The notes beneath the pieces were generated by a model. The model saw only the letters and a list, made by a program, of their open reading frames with translations, was not told the origin of the DNA and did no database searches. A DNA stretch of 64,000 bases, taken from Picocystis sp. L7 (Eukaryota; Chlorophyta; Picocystophyceae; Picocystales; Picocystaceae). Made by a program: the position numbers and the translations under genes. The stretch covers positions 405,061 through 469,060 of the forward strand of contig QXJR01000023.1 in the NCBI GenBank assembly GCA_020975725.1. The letters run 5' to 3'. This document shows, one piece after another, positions 1 through 10,863 of the stretch (position 1 is its first letter; every line of letters begins with the position of its first letter).

Positions 1-64
1 ACTTTGTGTAAAAGGTTTCGTTTATTTACCATTCCATCAAAAGTGCATGGCTGCTCAAGGCCTC

Positions 65-2106
65 CTATGCAGCTGTCCATCTGTGCATCTGCCTTGAGAT
101 GGTCAGCAAAGTTCCCTCCACTGCCTTCGTTCCCGTCTCTCTGCACAACCCAAGGAAGAGACCGAACAAGGCGCGCAGTCCATCGGACTGGACCGTCGTC
201 GTAGAAACCAGTTGAATGAAAAAATTGGGATCACTCACTAGCAAGCGTAGGGCAAACGAGGACTGTTCAGAAGTTCTGTAGAGCCTTGAAAAGATCATCT
301 TTCCTCTGGTGGAAAGACTGCCATCTGCGAATTCTCCAAGAGTGGACCGATAGGCATCTAACAGATCTAGCTCCAGAGCACGACGGGTTTGGTTGCCTTG
401 CTCCGAGAGAAGGAACAGTATGCCATCCTCTAATGCCTGCACGTACGTCTCTTGGTACTCTGAAAAGCCCCAGCCTCCTGTCTCATTATTGCTGTTCTGT
501 ACTGCTTCCGTGAGTCGCTTCACCCGGTTCCAGCGAACTGTCCCGTCTGTATTGAGCACGATTGATAGCAGCATCCGCCTCATCTCAGGCGATCTGTCCT
601 TCAAAAGCACCCGCAAAACATATGGGTAGGAACGGGAAACCACCTGAAAACCACTTTGGACCGCAGAAGCTGTGCCTTCCAATGCTGCCAGCGACCGGAT
701 CACAGGAGCCAGTCTGGGAGGAACCCGGAAGGGAATATCCGCAAGCTTCGCCACGTTTGCTATGTGCTGGACTGCCCCTGCAAAGTCCATCTTCTTTGGG
801 CCAGCCTTCTCCTCAAAAACCGGGCTCAAAGCGGCGATCCAGTCCCCAGTGGTAGTGCTTGGAGACAGGAAATCAAGCGACTGCAATGCAAGCACCAACG
901 CTGCCGGGTCGTTGTTCACATATGCCACAAACGCTTTCACCAAGCCATCCCGGTCAGATTTGTGTACTTCTGCAACATTGCCAAAATCCAAATAAATCAA
1001 CGCCCCTCCAGGAGATGCCATGAGGTTGCCCGGATGAGCGTCCTGGTAGAGCAACCGAAAGCACGAGGTGAGCACAGGAAACGGTCAGCACCCCACCCAA
1101 ACAACCATGATCGATGCGCTGCAGTTGGTGTTACTGCACTTGTGGAACGTACCGCGTGAAAAAAACCATCTTCTAGAAGCTGCTTGATGCCACAGAAGAC
1201 TCCTGTTTCCACGAGTTTCTGTGTGTCGAGTCCCAGTCTCCGAACTCCTTCCTGATCGGTGAGCTTGATCCCATCCATCCATTCCATGGTGATGACTTTG
1301 CGAGTGGAATGTTGGTAGAAGACCTTGGGGACGTGAACGATCCCTCCTGGTGGTGTATTTGTGCCATGTGTCTCACGGGTGTCGTACAGCTTGCGGAACC
1401 TATCGAGGTTGTTGGCCTCCCGTTTGTAGTCCAACTCCAAGAAGATGCGTCCCACCAGCTCATCTACCAGCAAAGCTGCATCCGATTGAATGCCATACTT
1501 CCCAGCATATCTTTTGGCCAACATGCTAAGCACCACCGCGTCCAAGGCCACCTGCTCCTGCAGCCTCGGACGTTGCACTTTGACAGCCACTGCGGTGGCA
1601 TCGCCTCTGAGCCTTGCCTTGTACACCTGTCCCAAGGAAGCCGCACCCACTGGATAATGGCTGAAGGATTCGAACACTTCTTTGGGATCCTGCTGGAGCT
1701 CTTCCTTGAGGATCTGTCTGGCTTCTTCCTCTGGGAAGGGCGGGAGTCGATCCTGCAACTTGGTCAGTTCCAAGCAGTATTCTGGCGGAAGCAGATCCGG
1801 ACGTGTGGCCAAGGCCTGTCCTAGTTTCACAAAAGAAGGTCCGAGCGTGGTGAGTCCAATTCGAAGCCTCACTGCACGTTCTTCCATGCTGCCACGCTTG
1901 AGGATGCCATTCACCAACCTCAAATAGCCGACACGAGAGAGGATCTGCCATGCTCTGCGAGCCAAGCGATGAGGACGTAGGTAGTAGTGCTTCCGGAAGG
2001 CTTCCAGGTCGTACGTGGACCAAGGAGGAGAGGCGTTTGCCGCAGTGGAAGCCGCTCGCGACGCGCGACGCCACCATGCGCGCATTCGGACGGTTGTGGT
2101 GGTCAT
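65..2106 (-). CDS. ABC1/UbiB-family atypical protein kinase (ABC1K3-like), two exons
   Basis: Atypical kinase of the ABC1/ADCK/UbiB family. Homologues act on quinone and prenyl-lipid metabolism in plastoglobules or mitochondria. Exon 1 is 2106-1153 and exon 2 is 1042-65, joined across a 110-nt intron (1043-1152, donor GTACGT, acceptor CTACCAG). Splicing restores FFHADAHPGNLM, which neither reading frame gives alone. Visible motifs in order are KLGQALATRPDLLP (the family KxGQ motif), the Ala-rich loop VGAASLGQV, VAVKVQRP with the ATP-site Lys, the hinge EWMDG, the catalytic DAHPGN and metal-binding DFGN. The C-terminal region (IRSLAALEG, SYPYVLRVLL, RWNRVKRL) matches the long tail of plant ABC1K3-type proteins, so a plastid location is likely. 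The Arg/Ala-rich N-terminus could be a transit peptide. The catalytic loop has Ala where most family members have Pro (DPHPGN). Confidence 0.9.
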
Positions 2107-3647
2107 AACCGATCCGAACGGGGTCGTCGAATACCGTTACCGATATGGGGGGAACGCAACGACCGACCCATCGACGTGGACTCACATGGTACCATGGAAT
2201 ACCCATTGGTGATTGGACGTGGGGGAAGGAAAGATTCCGAAAGGGACAACCCGTACGTTCGAACGCATCGTTCCATCCTCGATCAAGAAGGTGCTTGCCA
2301 TACTAAAACTGCGAAGAACGAACCATCGGGCGCCCTGCATCGCGTCGAAAGGGTGCGTGCGACCGCCCGCCCCATGGGAATCCCTACCGGAGGAAGTGTT
2401 TCCGTCCGCGCTCGTGCGTATGGAAAGAATGGAAGGATTCATTGCGTGAGTCATCTTTGGGTGATCGTGCTCCATTCCTTCAACCAAGGAGTGCATGGGG
2501 GCGACGCTTCTTATTCTCGCATCCCTCTGAACGGCACGAAAAGAGCGTTCCAAACACCACATAGAAAGGGTGCTATTCCCACCATCCCTTCTCGCTGTCT
2601 CGTGGAAAAGAGAGGTCTTGTTGGTCGATCAAGTCGATCTCGAAACTCGAACCCGTCGTTCAAAAGCCCTTTCCACGCATTAGCAAACCACCAACTTCAT
2701 GTTTTATTGTTTTCCATCAACGGTCTTGGGAGCATCCAACGCTCAAAGTACTTGGATTTTCGTTCAAGAATGCGGTCGAAAAGGACCCTACAGATGGGTT
2801 CCTCTCTAAATGCTCGGTATGAAGGCTCATCCCGGCGCTTTCTCCATCATCGAGCGGCGCCCGCAAGTTGCTTCGCGCATGTTTTGCCTTGTTGTTGGTT
2901 CCGTGCCAGAGTCGTCGCTCCACGATGCTCGATGATAGAGTCGTTTGCGCGAGGGTGGTCTTCTTCCCTTATTGCAACGCGTCCATGCACACGATGCTTG
3001 TGGTATTTGGCTTGGGTTGGACGCTGCTTTGCTCGGATTCCCGACCGTCTCCATTCGCGCGAGAGGGCCAAATGGCCCTCGCACGGCTCGTAAGCGCATT
3101 GGATGGGCTAGGGACGGCCTCGATCTGCGGCGAGGTTGGACTCGTCCCCCCTCGAGGTGGTTGCGCGTTTTGGGGTCCCACGGTCAGAAGATGGCTTCAC
3201 GCCGTTGTTCATCGCCGTCTCGTGTGGAAAGCAACGTCCGTCCCTCGGGTTAGCCTTGCCATTCGCCTTCCCATTATCCACGCCGTTGCCCGGTCGGAAT
3301 CTCCATCGTTGCTCGTTCTCTGCCATTGGTTTTGGACGTGCCGCTCATCCCCGAAACGTCGCCAATTTCGAACCGTCCGTTCCACCTCCTTCTTCGGCCG
3401 TGGCGGAATTCTGCGCATGCGCTTGGTCGGTGTAGCAGGACCTCGCTACCGACGCGCATCCACCACCGCTCGCTCCGACCCGTGCGTGGGTTGCGCTCTT
3501 CCCGTTTCCTCGTCTGCTTCTCCTTTCGCCCATCCCCTTGTCTTTCTTCTGGTGCTTGTGCCTTCCCTCCATGCGTTGTACGTTCGTCCTTCGGGGTGGA
3601 AGGAGAGGGTGGACACATCCACAGCCCCAGATCGGTTTGGGGTGGCG
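2107..3647. other. Intergenic region between head-to-head ABC1K and RING genes
   Basis: This is about 1.5 kb between two divergently oriented genes. It contains only overlapping open frames without recognisable domains. It presumably holds both promoters; I see no clear core element. Confidence 0.5.
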
Positions 3648-4346
3648 ATGAACCCGGTCCACGTGGCATCCGAGACACGTGTCCATCCGACGTGTCCGAT
3701 CTGCTTGCACGTGCACGTGGATGCGGTGGAGGTGCAAGGATGCGCCCATCGGTTCTGCATGGAATGCATCCAAACGTGGGCGAACCAACAGAAACGGCCC
3801 AGGTGTCCAGTGTGCAACGAAAGGGTGGAGGTGGTCCTGGACGAAAGCGGGAGCGAAGTGGTGCTGGAAGGAGGAGAAGAACACGACGTGCAAGAGGCGG
3901 ACCTGAGTGGACTGGACCACGCGTACTTCCACGTGGAAGCGAGGCGCGTGCTGAGCCGAGCCGAGGAGGTCCAGCAGAGACTCGTCCACGAAATCTGCAA
4001 CGGTGGTCGTGGGGGACGTCCCAACCACCATGCCAACCGTCCAGCAGCATTGGAACAGATCCAACCGGTCGTGGAATCCGCACAGAGGTGCGTCCAATCC
4101 ATGAGAATGGGGATCCCCTTCGATCCAAACCAAGTTCTGGCGGAACTGTACGATCTACAAGCCATCCTCGAAGCGATCGAACAAGAAGATTATGCAAGCC
4201 CAATCACCAACACCATCGGACCCAGGAGGTACAGCGCGGCGGATGCAGAATGGATGGAAGAAGACGCATCGGACTCGTGCCACAGCCAGGAAGACGAGGA
4301 TCCGTCGTGGTACGATCACGTCCAATCCAAGCATGGATATCGATGA
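3648..4346 (+). CDS. RING-finger protein, putative E3 ubiquitin ligase
   Basis: A 232-residue protein with an N-terminal C3HC4 RING finger (about residues 17-57). Zinc ligands are visible as CPIC, then CAHRFCMEC, then CPVC. This arrangement normally recruits a ubiquitin-charged E2, so an E3 ligase role is inferred. The rest is acidic and helical (repeated Glu/Asp, LYDLQAILEAIEQED) with no second domain I recognise and no membrane segment. The ATG at 3648 is chosen because the RING starts shortly after it. The frame stays open far upstream to 2868, but that part is low-complexity and unlike protein. Confidence 0.75.
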   Translation: MNPVHVASETRVHPTCPICLHVHVDAVEVQGCAHRFCMECIQTWANQQKRPRCPVCNERVEVVLDESGSEVVLEGGEEHDVQEADLSGLDHAYFHVEARRVLSRAEEVQQRLVHEICNGGRGGRPNHHANRPAALEQIQPVVESAQRCVQSMRMGIPFDPNQVLAELYDLQAILEAIEQEDYASPITNTIGPRRYSAADAEWMEEDASDSCHSQEDEDPSWYDHVQSKHGYR

Positions 4347-5845
4347 CAAAAGGGCAAGCGGAGGGGAGCCCTCCCCAAGCCAAGACGATGCTGCACCTTT
4401 CCACCACGCGCTCCGGCCGCTGCATGAAAGCGAGGATCGCTATCCACACCTGAAATCCGTGGACTAAAAGAAAACTTTCACGAGGTAACGATACTCCGAA
4501 GCGAGACATGATGTCCAGCCTATCCACGTCGAGGACGTGAACATGCGGATTTCGAAAGAGAACGATGTCCGGGAGGAGGAGGTCCAGGAACCAAGGGTGG
4601 AGCCAGGGTAACACACGGGTGCGTGTGTGCAGGGGAGCAAGGGTTTGCCATTTAGCATCCCCCACGAACCAGCAGATTGGCGGTGGGTTGCCCAACATCA
4701 AAGGTGACGTGCCATCGGGGATCTCAGTACGATCTTGCTTTCCGCGTTCGAATGGGTGACCCATGGCAGGAGAGAGTAAAGTCAATGCCATCCAGCATTC
4801 CTTGGCCTCACAAGTCCATCTCAAGAGTTCTGAATGCTTTTCTGACCCCTCTCCTTTGACCCACAGCACCAGATGTCGCGTGGCGCCTGTCCCGGGCGCC
4901 GTGGTATGTTGGTTGGGATTTCCAAAAGGAAGAAAGCACGCGGCAGCGCTGCTGCTTGCAACACACAAAATTTGGATGGCCGGTTACTGCTTTGCTGTTC
5001 TGCAGCTCGTCCATGGCCGCTTTGGTTCTGTCTTGAGGAGGCAACTAATTCATCTTGGTGCACGTTGGGGATCGGAACAAAGGCTTTGGTTCCAGCTTCT
5101 ATTCTAGCCTCGGTCTCGCGCAGAACTCTCCTGGATTTCACAGGTGCGCGAGTACTCAACGATGGGCGTCACTGTGTTCTCGAAAGCTTCGATGGTGGTT
5201 GTCAAGGCAGAGCGATTTGAGAGTGGCTGTGCAGTGTGCCCGAGGCACACTACCATGTGGGGAAGGGCTCAGATCAGGCTTCCATGACCATCATTGGTTG
5301 AAACAGGGAAACATCTCGTTTCACTCTCGCGCTTCAGCAGCCCAAGATCTGCTCCTTGGAGTTGGGTTTGATCCATCTCCTGTAATTTGTTCGGTGTGAC
5401 AATTCAATTGGAAAGGTTTCCAATACTTCACCGCGATGTGCGTGGCAGCAGAGTCAGGCTGAACGCAGCAGTGCATGCCTGGCAGCGCGTCCCTGTCCAC
5501 CGCTCAGTAACGTTTGAGGCATCCGTCCTGTGCCCGGTGTTTCACGGTCCATGGGAACACGGATGCAGATCCAGACATCCCGATTCCATCTCTCCAGCGC
5601 GCCTTGCGATCGCCGTCCCTTTCTACACCGGATCCACCTGGACTGGTCCACATCTCCATCCACATGAAACGCCGTGTTCCAATTGTGTGTCTGGGTGGGT
5701 TACAATGGTGGGGCTGGATCCCCCACCAGGAGTGCTGGGCTCCCCCCAGGTCCCCTCGTCCACTGCCACGTGGATGCCAACTTGCGTCCGTACATCTGGG
5801 TTCCTTCACTTTTTTCTGGAGCGAAGGAACGAAGGAGCGTTGGCG
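4347..5845. other. Gap between RING and carotenoid oxygenase genes; possible spliced gene on the minus strand
   Basis: No complete gene is recognised. On the minus strand several short open pieces between about 5370 and 4500 have protein-like composition, and acceptor-like CAG sites precede some of them. They could be exons of one small spliced gene, but I could not assemble a coherent product. The plus strand shows only the upstream extension of the carotenoid oxygenase frame. Confidence 0.3.
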
Positions 5846-7513
5846 ATGGAGGTCCTCGAAGCGTCGCGAAACGGGCTGCGATGGATGGCAGGACTTGCCT
5901 TGGACGTGATGGAAGCGATGCTGGCATGGATGCGACAGAAGGTGTCGCAACCAGAAGCCTTGGGTCGGAACCTACTCAGCAATCCGTACTGGAAACCCAT
6001 CCACGAAGAAATCCATGCCATACAGTTGCAAGTGGTGGGCGAAATACCCAAGAGCTTGAGAGGAGGTGCATACTTGAGGAACGGTCCCAATGCAGCACAT
6101 CAACCCATCGCTTCCATGCACTTGTTCGATGGAGATGGCATGGTGCATGTGGTCCGATTCCACGAGGACGGCGGTGCAGCTTATGCCAACCACTATGTGA
6201 GGACCAAAAGATGGAAGATAGAAGCTGATGCCGGAAGAGCGCTGGTGATGAAGATTGGAGACCTCACGGGTGTATGGGGACTGTTCGTGCTCGCCATCAA
6301 CAAGGCGAGGCACAAGCTGCAAATCATACCCGCATGTGACAAAGGAGAGGACCTGGGTGCAGCCAACACGGCTCTGATATGGCATGCCGCAAGGGTGCTA
6401 GCCTTGCACGAAGGTGACGTACCATATGCACTCCGCATCCTTTGTGATGGTGCTCTGCAAACCTTGGGGGCACTGCAAAAAGCGGCCGCTGATAATCCTC
6501 GTGTTCAAGATGCATTCATGGCACTGCCCCATGTTTGCACGGCACACCCCAAACGAGATCCCCGAAATGGAGAACTGCTCACGTTCGGCTATCAGGTGGA
6601 AGATGCGCCCTATTTGGAAGTATCTCTTGTGTCGAAGGAAGGGAAGACATTGCGATCAGTCCCTATCGAAATCCAAGAGCCAGTGATGATACACGACTGT
6701 GCAATGACTGACAAGTATTTCATTCTGCTAGACTGTCCGCTCGTGTTTGACCCCAAGATTATGGTCTCCAAAGGGACCCTTCCGTTTGAAATGCGCAATC
6801 GAAACACAAGGATTGGGCTTGTTTGCAGAGAGGCACTTAGGAATGGCGATGAGATTCGGGTGCAGTGGATGGAGCTCCCTCCGTGTTTCATCTTCCACAC
6901 CGTGAATGCTTGGGATGCCGAAGACGGTTCCGTGATCATGTACGTGTGCCGTTTTGAAACCTTCAACTTGGGTGGGTTCAAGGGACAGTTGCCGCACCTC
7001 TACCGCTTTGATCTGTATCCTGCAACTGGATCTGCAAGCCAAAAGCAATGCTTGGAGATGGATTGGGGACTGGACTTCCCTAAGGTTCACGAGGGCTTGC
7101 TAGGGTTGCCCACACAATATGCATACTTCCTGCGGGTGGGGAAGCTATTTGCGGAGCCCGGGGAAGCATCTTCTACCTTGGTGAAGGTGGATCTTCAGCG
7201 ATGCCAAGTGGTGGGAGAAGTAGGATTCGGCCCTGGCTTCATGGCCGGCGAAGGTTTCTTTGTCCCAAACTTAATGGCAACCTCGGAGGACGATGGGTTT
7301 CTACTGTCTTTCGTCGTTGACGTTGAGGGAGAAGAGAGTTTTTTGGCAGTTGTAGACGCTCAAAACATGTCGCAAACGCTTGTTGCCAAGATCAAAATCC
7401 CACACCGGGTCCCGATGGGGTTCCATGGCCTCTACATCACAAAGGAGGAGTTTGACATGCAAAAGAATGGCACAAGTTGGGAAAGCGCAGGGTTGTCAAA
7501 ACCTGCAGCCTAA
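5846..7513 (+). CDS. Carotenoid cleavage oxygenase (CCD/RPE65 family)
   Basis: A 555-residue non-haem iron dioxygenase of the carotenoid cleavage family, which cuts carotenoids or apocarotenoids oxidatively. The four iron-binding histidines are visible in their usual contexts: H234 (TAHPKRDP), H283 (MIHDCAMT), H351 (IFHTVNAWD) and H527 (GFHGLYI). The early family motif GGAYLRNGPN and the substrate-side FDGDGMVH are also present. Length fits the family. The ATG at 5846 is preferred because homology begins about 50 residues later. The frame is open to 5387 upstream but looks non-coding. There is no obvious transit peptide, so the compartment is uncertain, and the cleavage position cannot be read from sequence. 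It ends 118 bp from the convergent MGDG synthase gene. Confidence 0.93.
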   Translation: MEVLEASRNGLRWMAGLALDVMEAMLAWMRQKVSQPEALGRNLLSNPYWKPIHEEIHAIQLQVVGEIPKSLRGGAYLRNGPNAAHQPIASMHLFDGDGMVHVVRFHEDGGAAYANHYVRTKRWKIEADAGRALVMKIGDLTGVWGLFVLAINKARHKLQIIPACDKGEDLGAANTALIWHAARVLALHEGDVPYALRILCDGALQTLGALQKAAADNPRVQDAFMALPHVCTAHPKRDPRNGELLTFGYQVEDAPYLEVSLVSKEGKTLRSVPIEIQEPVMIHDCAMTDKYFILLDCPLVFDPKIMVSKGTLPFEMRNRNTRIGLVCREALRNGDEIRVQWMELPPCFIFHTVNAWDAEDGSVIMYVCRFETFNLGGFKGQLPHLYRFDLYPATGSASQKQCLEMDWGLDFPKVHEGLLGLPTQYAYFLRVGKLFAEPGEASSTLVKVDLQRCQVVGEVGFGPGFMAGEGFFVPNLMATSEDDGFLLSFVVDVEGEESFLAVVDAQNMSQTLVAKIKIPHRVPMGFHGLYITKEEFDMQKNGTSWESAGLSKPAA

Positions 7514-7631
7514 GGTGTGGGCAGCGTAGAGTGTTTCCGTGAGGAGATGCCTGTGAGAACAGTTCCCTGGAGCAGTGTTTATTTCTTGCGCCTTTATTCC
7601 TGCAAAAAGTACGAGCAAGCTCGGCAATCCC

Positions 7632-9005
7632 TCATGCTGGCTGCAACAGAGGCTGTGAGTTTTCTGCATCAGCGGCTTCCTTGTAAAACGAACGACATAA
7701 TGTGGCCAAGTCCTCGGCGATCCTAAAGGTTGCATCTGGATGACCCATACTTTTCGCATGCTTTGACATACGTTGCAACACTTTACGTCCTTCTTCTCCC
7801 TGAAACCAATTGGAGACGATGTCTGCAATCTGCTCCGGTTCCCTGCTGAATTGTCCTAGATTGTTTTGAAGCACATATTGAACATTACCTTCCTCTTGAC
7901 AAGGGATGCAACCATTCAACACCAGCGGCAAGCCACGGATCAGCGATTCGGCTATGGTCCCAGGCCCCGCTTTGGTAATGATGCAGTCCGCGGCAGCCAT
8001 CCAGTCCGACATGTTGTTCACAAAACCTTGCACCAGCACAGGGACAGGCCACTCCCTGGAATTTAGCTTATCAATCAGCCTTTGATTCCGCCCACAAACC
8101 ACCGCGATCTGCGCTTCTTGGCTCAATCTGGAGGCCAGTGCACTGCAGGTCGTCTCCACTGGGCCCATCCCATCGCCACCTCCGACCAAAAGCACCACAG
8201 GACCGTCCTTGTGCAGACCCAGCTCCCCCCTTAATTCTTCTTTAGACTTGGCCGGTGCTTTGGAGAAGGCAGGTCGAATGGGCAGCCCATGGACCACGAT
8301 CTGTTCTTCCACCAGCCCTCGCTTCAGGGCCTGCTCCTTGACTTGCTCGGTGGGCACGAAGCATTTGTCCACGTACTTGTTGAACCACGTTGGGTGGCAA
8401 CTCGTCAGGTCGGTGATGACGGTTGCGAAGGGCACGTGTCTTTCATCGTACTGACGCAATGCCTTGATCGGTTGGTCCTGCGTCAAAGGATGCACGGACA
8501 CCACCATGTCAGGCTGGAATTCCTCGTAGGCCCTCCGCACGGAGTCGTGATTGAACACACTGGACACGCGAAAGATCAGGTTGTGCACCCAGGCCGGCTC
8601 GGTCAAGCGGAACATGATCCTCCACAGCACGGGATACTTGACCATGAAGCTGTAGGTCTTGGGTGCTTGATTGAATGGATAGGGCATGTGGTGGGACAAC
8701 AGATCCACGATGGAGACTCGGAATTCCTGCGGAAACATCTCATGGAAGGCCGCTTCCAACGCTTGCGCAGAAGCTCGATGTCCTCCACCGGTATCGCTCA
8801 TGAGGATGAGCACGTGTTTGCGAGGATCCTTTCCCTTGGCTTTCGCATCCACGGGGGTTCGGGATCGTTCCTGGTGCTTCTTCTTGTGGATCCATGCCGC
8901 TGTGGTCGCCGAGACCGCTGCCGCCGCCACCGCCCTTCGTGTCCAAGCCTTCCTCCTCCTTCCAGGCGTGTTGGAGGCCGACACGCAGGCCGTCCGGCCC
9001 GCCAT
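7632..9005 (-). CDS. MGD: Monogalactosyldiacylglycerol (MGDG) synthase, plastid
   Basis: A GT28-family enzyme that transfers galactose from UDP-galactose to diacylglycerol at the plastid envelope, making the main thylakoid lipid. From the chosen start the protein has 457 residues. The N-terminal part has the acceptor-side motif LMSDTGGGHRASAQALE (about residues 68-84), followed by HPLTQDQP and the conserved TDLTSCHPTWF. The C-terminal nucleotide-sugar part has LLVGGGDGMGP and ITKAGPGTIAESLIRGLP. The start at 9005 gives an Arg/Ala/Ser-rich leader of about 40 residues, typical of a plastid transit peptide. The frame continues open to 9482, so an upstream ATG is possible. This is the eukaryotic MGD type, not the cyanobacterial MgdA type. 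Confidence 0.94.
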   Translation of the reverse strand: MAGRTACVSASNTPGRRRKAWTRRAVAAAAVSATTAAWIHKKKHQERSRTPVDAKAKGKDPRKHVLILMSDTGGGHRASAQALEAAFHEMFPQEFRVSIVDLLSHHMPYPFNQAPKTYSFMVKYPVLWRIMFRLTEPAWVHNLIFRVSSVFNHDSVRRAYEEFQPDMVVSVHPLTQDQPIKALRQYDERHVPFATVITDLTSCHPTWFNKYVDKCFVPTEQVKEQALKRGLVEEQIVVHGLPIRPAFSKAPAKSKEELRGELGLHKDGPVVLLVGGGDGMGPVETTCSALASRLSQEAQIAVVCGRNQRLIDKLNSREWPVPVLVQGFVNNMSDWMAAADCIITKAGPGTIAESLIRGLPLVLNGCIPCQEEGNVQYVLQNNLGQFSREPEQIADIVSNWFQGEEGRKVLQRMSKHAKSMGHPDATFRIAEDLATLCRSFYKEAADAENSQPLLQPA

Positions 9006-10863
9006 CCCGCGCCACGTGCGCCGGGGGACGGGGGAGAACGGGTGCCACGTGGACCAATCCGAGGCTGCCACCTGGTGCTTCCTGGGTGGGGGGGACGAAG
9101 CTCCTGGCACGTCGGATCTGTCCTTCCCTCTCACCCCCACGCCCACCAACGGTCCCGATCCACTCGAACCCAGCACACGTGGGACGGATCCGGTGGGTGG
9201 GGAAGGGACCCAGGACACCTCCCCCATCGGATCCCGGTTTGGGCGAATTGGGAAGGAAAGGTGGGACGCAAAGGGACGATGGGGAGGGTTTGATCGGGAA
9301 CGTACCGGGATCGAAAGGGTAGGGGGTGACCCCGGATCCGATCGATTCGATGGGATCCCCTCCACCCCGACAACCCATGCGAAGAAAAGGACACACAACC
9401 AAGCATTCGGAGGGGGGGGGGTGAAGGGAGCTTCGAGGATCGCAAGGATGGTCGCGAAGGCGTCCAAGCACAATAGGTTCATGCCGATTCAAAGGAAGGC
9501 GTCCAAGGCGCCACTCGGCTCACGTGACGGCCGTGAAGGGGACTAGAACACAAGTCATTCGCGGCAACGTACGACGTCGCCGGACCGATAGTGGACCGGG
9601 ACGGACCAACCGTTGATCGAGGGCAACTTCACAAGGATCACCTTGTCGTGTCGGATACCAGGGTGGTCCTCGGAACACACGATCGCTCGTTTTCACACAC
9701 AATCCAACACACACCACAAGGAGAATCGAGCACGAAGGAAATCGGACGCGCCACGAACAAGACTCGACGACACCCCAACACTATTCTATAAAATTTAAAT
9801 TCACATATGATTCACAACGAAAGGTTAAGGAAGACACGACGTCTCACGTGTGGGACCACGTCCAACGAGGTCGGCAGCGGCACAAACTCTCACACCAAAA
9901 CGTGTGGGAATGTACACATTCAACCTCGGAAGCGTCGATGATGCGACGAACGAGCGCGACTGTGGGTTACCCATGCCACTGCATTGTTAGAAGGGACGTA
10001 ATTGCATAAATTGTACAGGCCCGCGAGTGCTTGTGAACCAGTCATCGCGTGCCCGGCGACCAACCCGCACAACAAGAGGGATGTTAGCCAAGGCGCCTTG
10101 AAAAACGTATCATCCCAAGGTCGACTTCTCTTCGTGATCGTGGCCTCGCCATTGGCAAAAAAGCATTGAAATGTGGATGCTCCCTCGATTTGTGCGGGGT
10201 TTATGGTCACGCAAAATAAAGTGCGTGGTGTGGACTGCACAGCTTTCATCTAGCAAGTTTGCCTCCGACTTGACTTTTCTCCTTCTTCGTAGACTTCAAG
10301 ACCAAGTCGAGGAGCGGACGAGTCAAAGGACGCAAAAACGAGTGCCTAAGAGGGCCAGTGTCCGCTTGAACCATAGCACTCAACTAGCACCGTGGCTCGA
10401 CAATTTGGCGGCCGGACATGACCTTTTGCAATCGATCCATCAATCTCGTTGTTACGCTTGGCCCCGTCCAAGAACAAGCAAACTTTTTGCTCGGTTTTGT
10501 CTTGTTGCTGTCAACGCTCGTGATACGATGGAGTGCACGGGCAAAACGAATTTCCAATACTTGCTCGGTACACGGGATCCACTTTGCACCCAGAGAAGTG
10601 ATCGGTCGGGGACCGCTCAAGTCGGTTGTAGGTTGCATGCAACGAGGCTGGTGCGGTCGCACATGAAGGGTGCTGTGACCGTGACAAACAATGAGCATGC
10701 GGATGCTGGCCTGCGACACAGTCCGGGTCTGGAGTCGAGCCTCGTACATTGTGGATCGAACTGTGGGTTCATGAAAAGCATTTACAGCACTAGATGGAAA
10801 TGTTCTGGTGTTATTGCAACATGCTTAGTTACTCCGCCATCATATCATACCAGGGCGGGGCAC
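9006..10863. other. Intergenic region between MGDG synthase and SBPase
   Basis: About 1.9 kb with no recognisable gene. It holds the MGDG synthase promoter, including the palindrome TCACGTGAC at 9520-9528, and the 3' flank of the SBPase gene. A short AT-rich stretch lies at about 9780-9812 in otherwise GC-rich DNA. Open frames here are fragmentary. Confidence 0.5.
9520..9528. promoter_or_regulatory. G-box palindrome upstream of MGDG synthase
   Basis: TCACGTGAC, about 515 bp upstream of the MGDG synthase start. The same 9-mer lies upstream of prefoldin 3 and citrate synthase. CACGTG is the usual bHLH/bZIP binding core; its use here is inferred. Confidence 0.35.
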
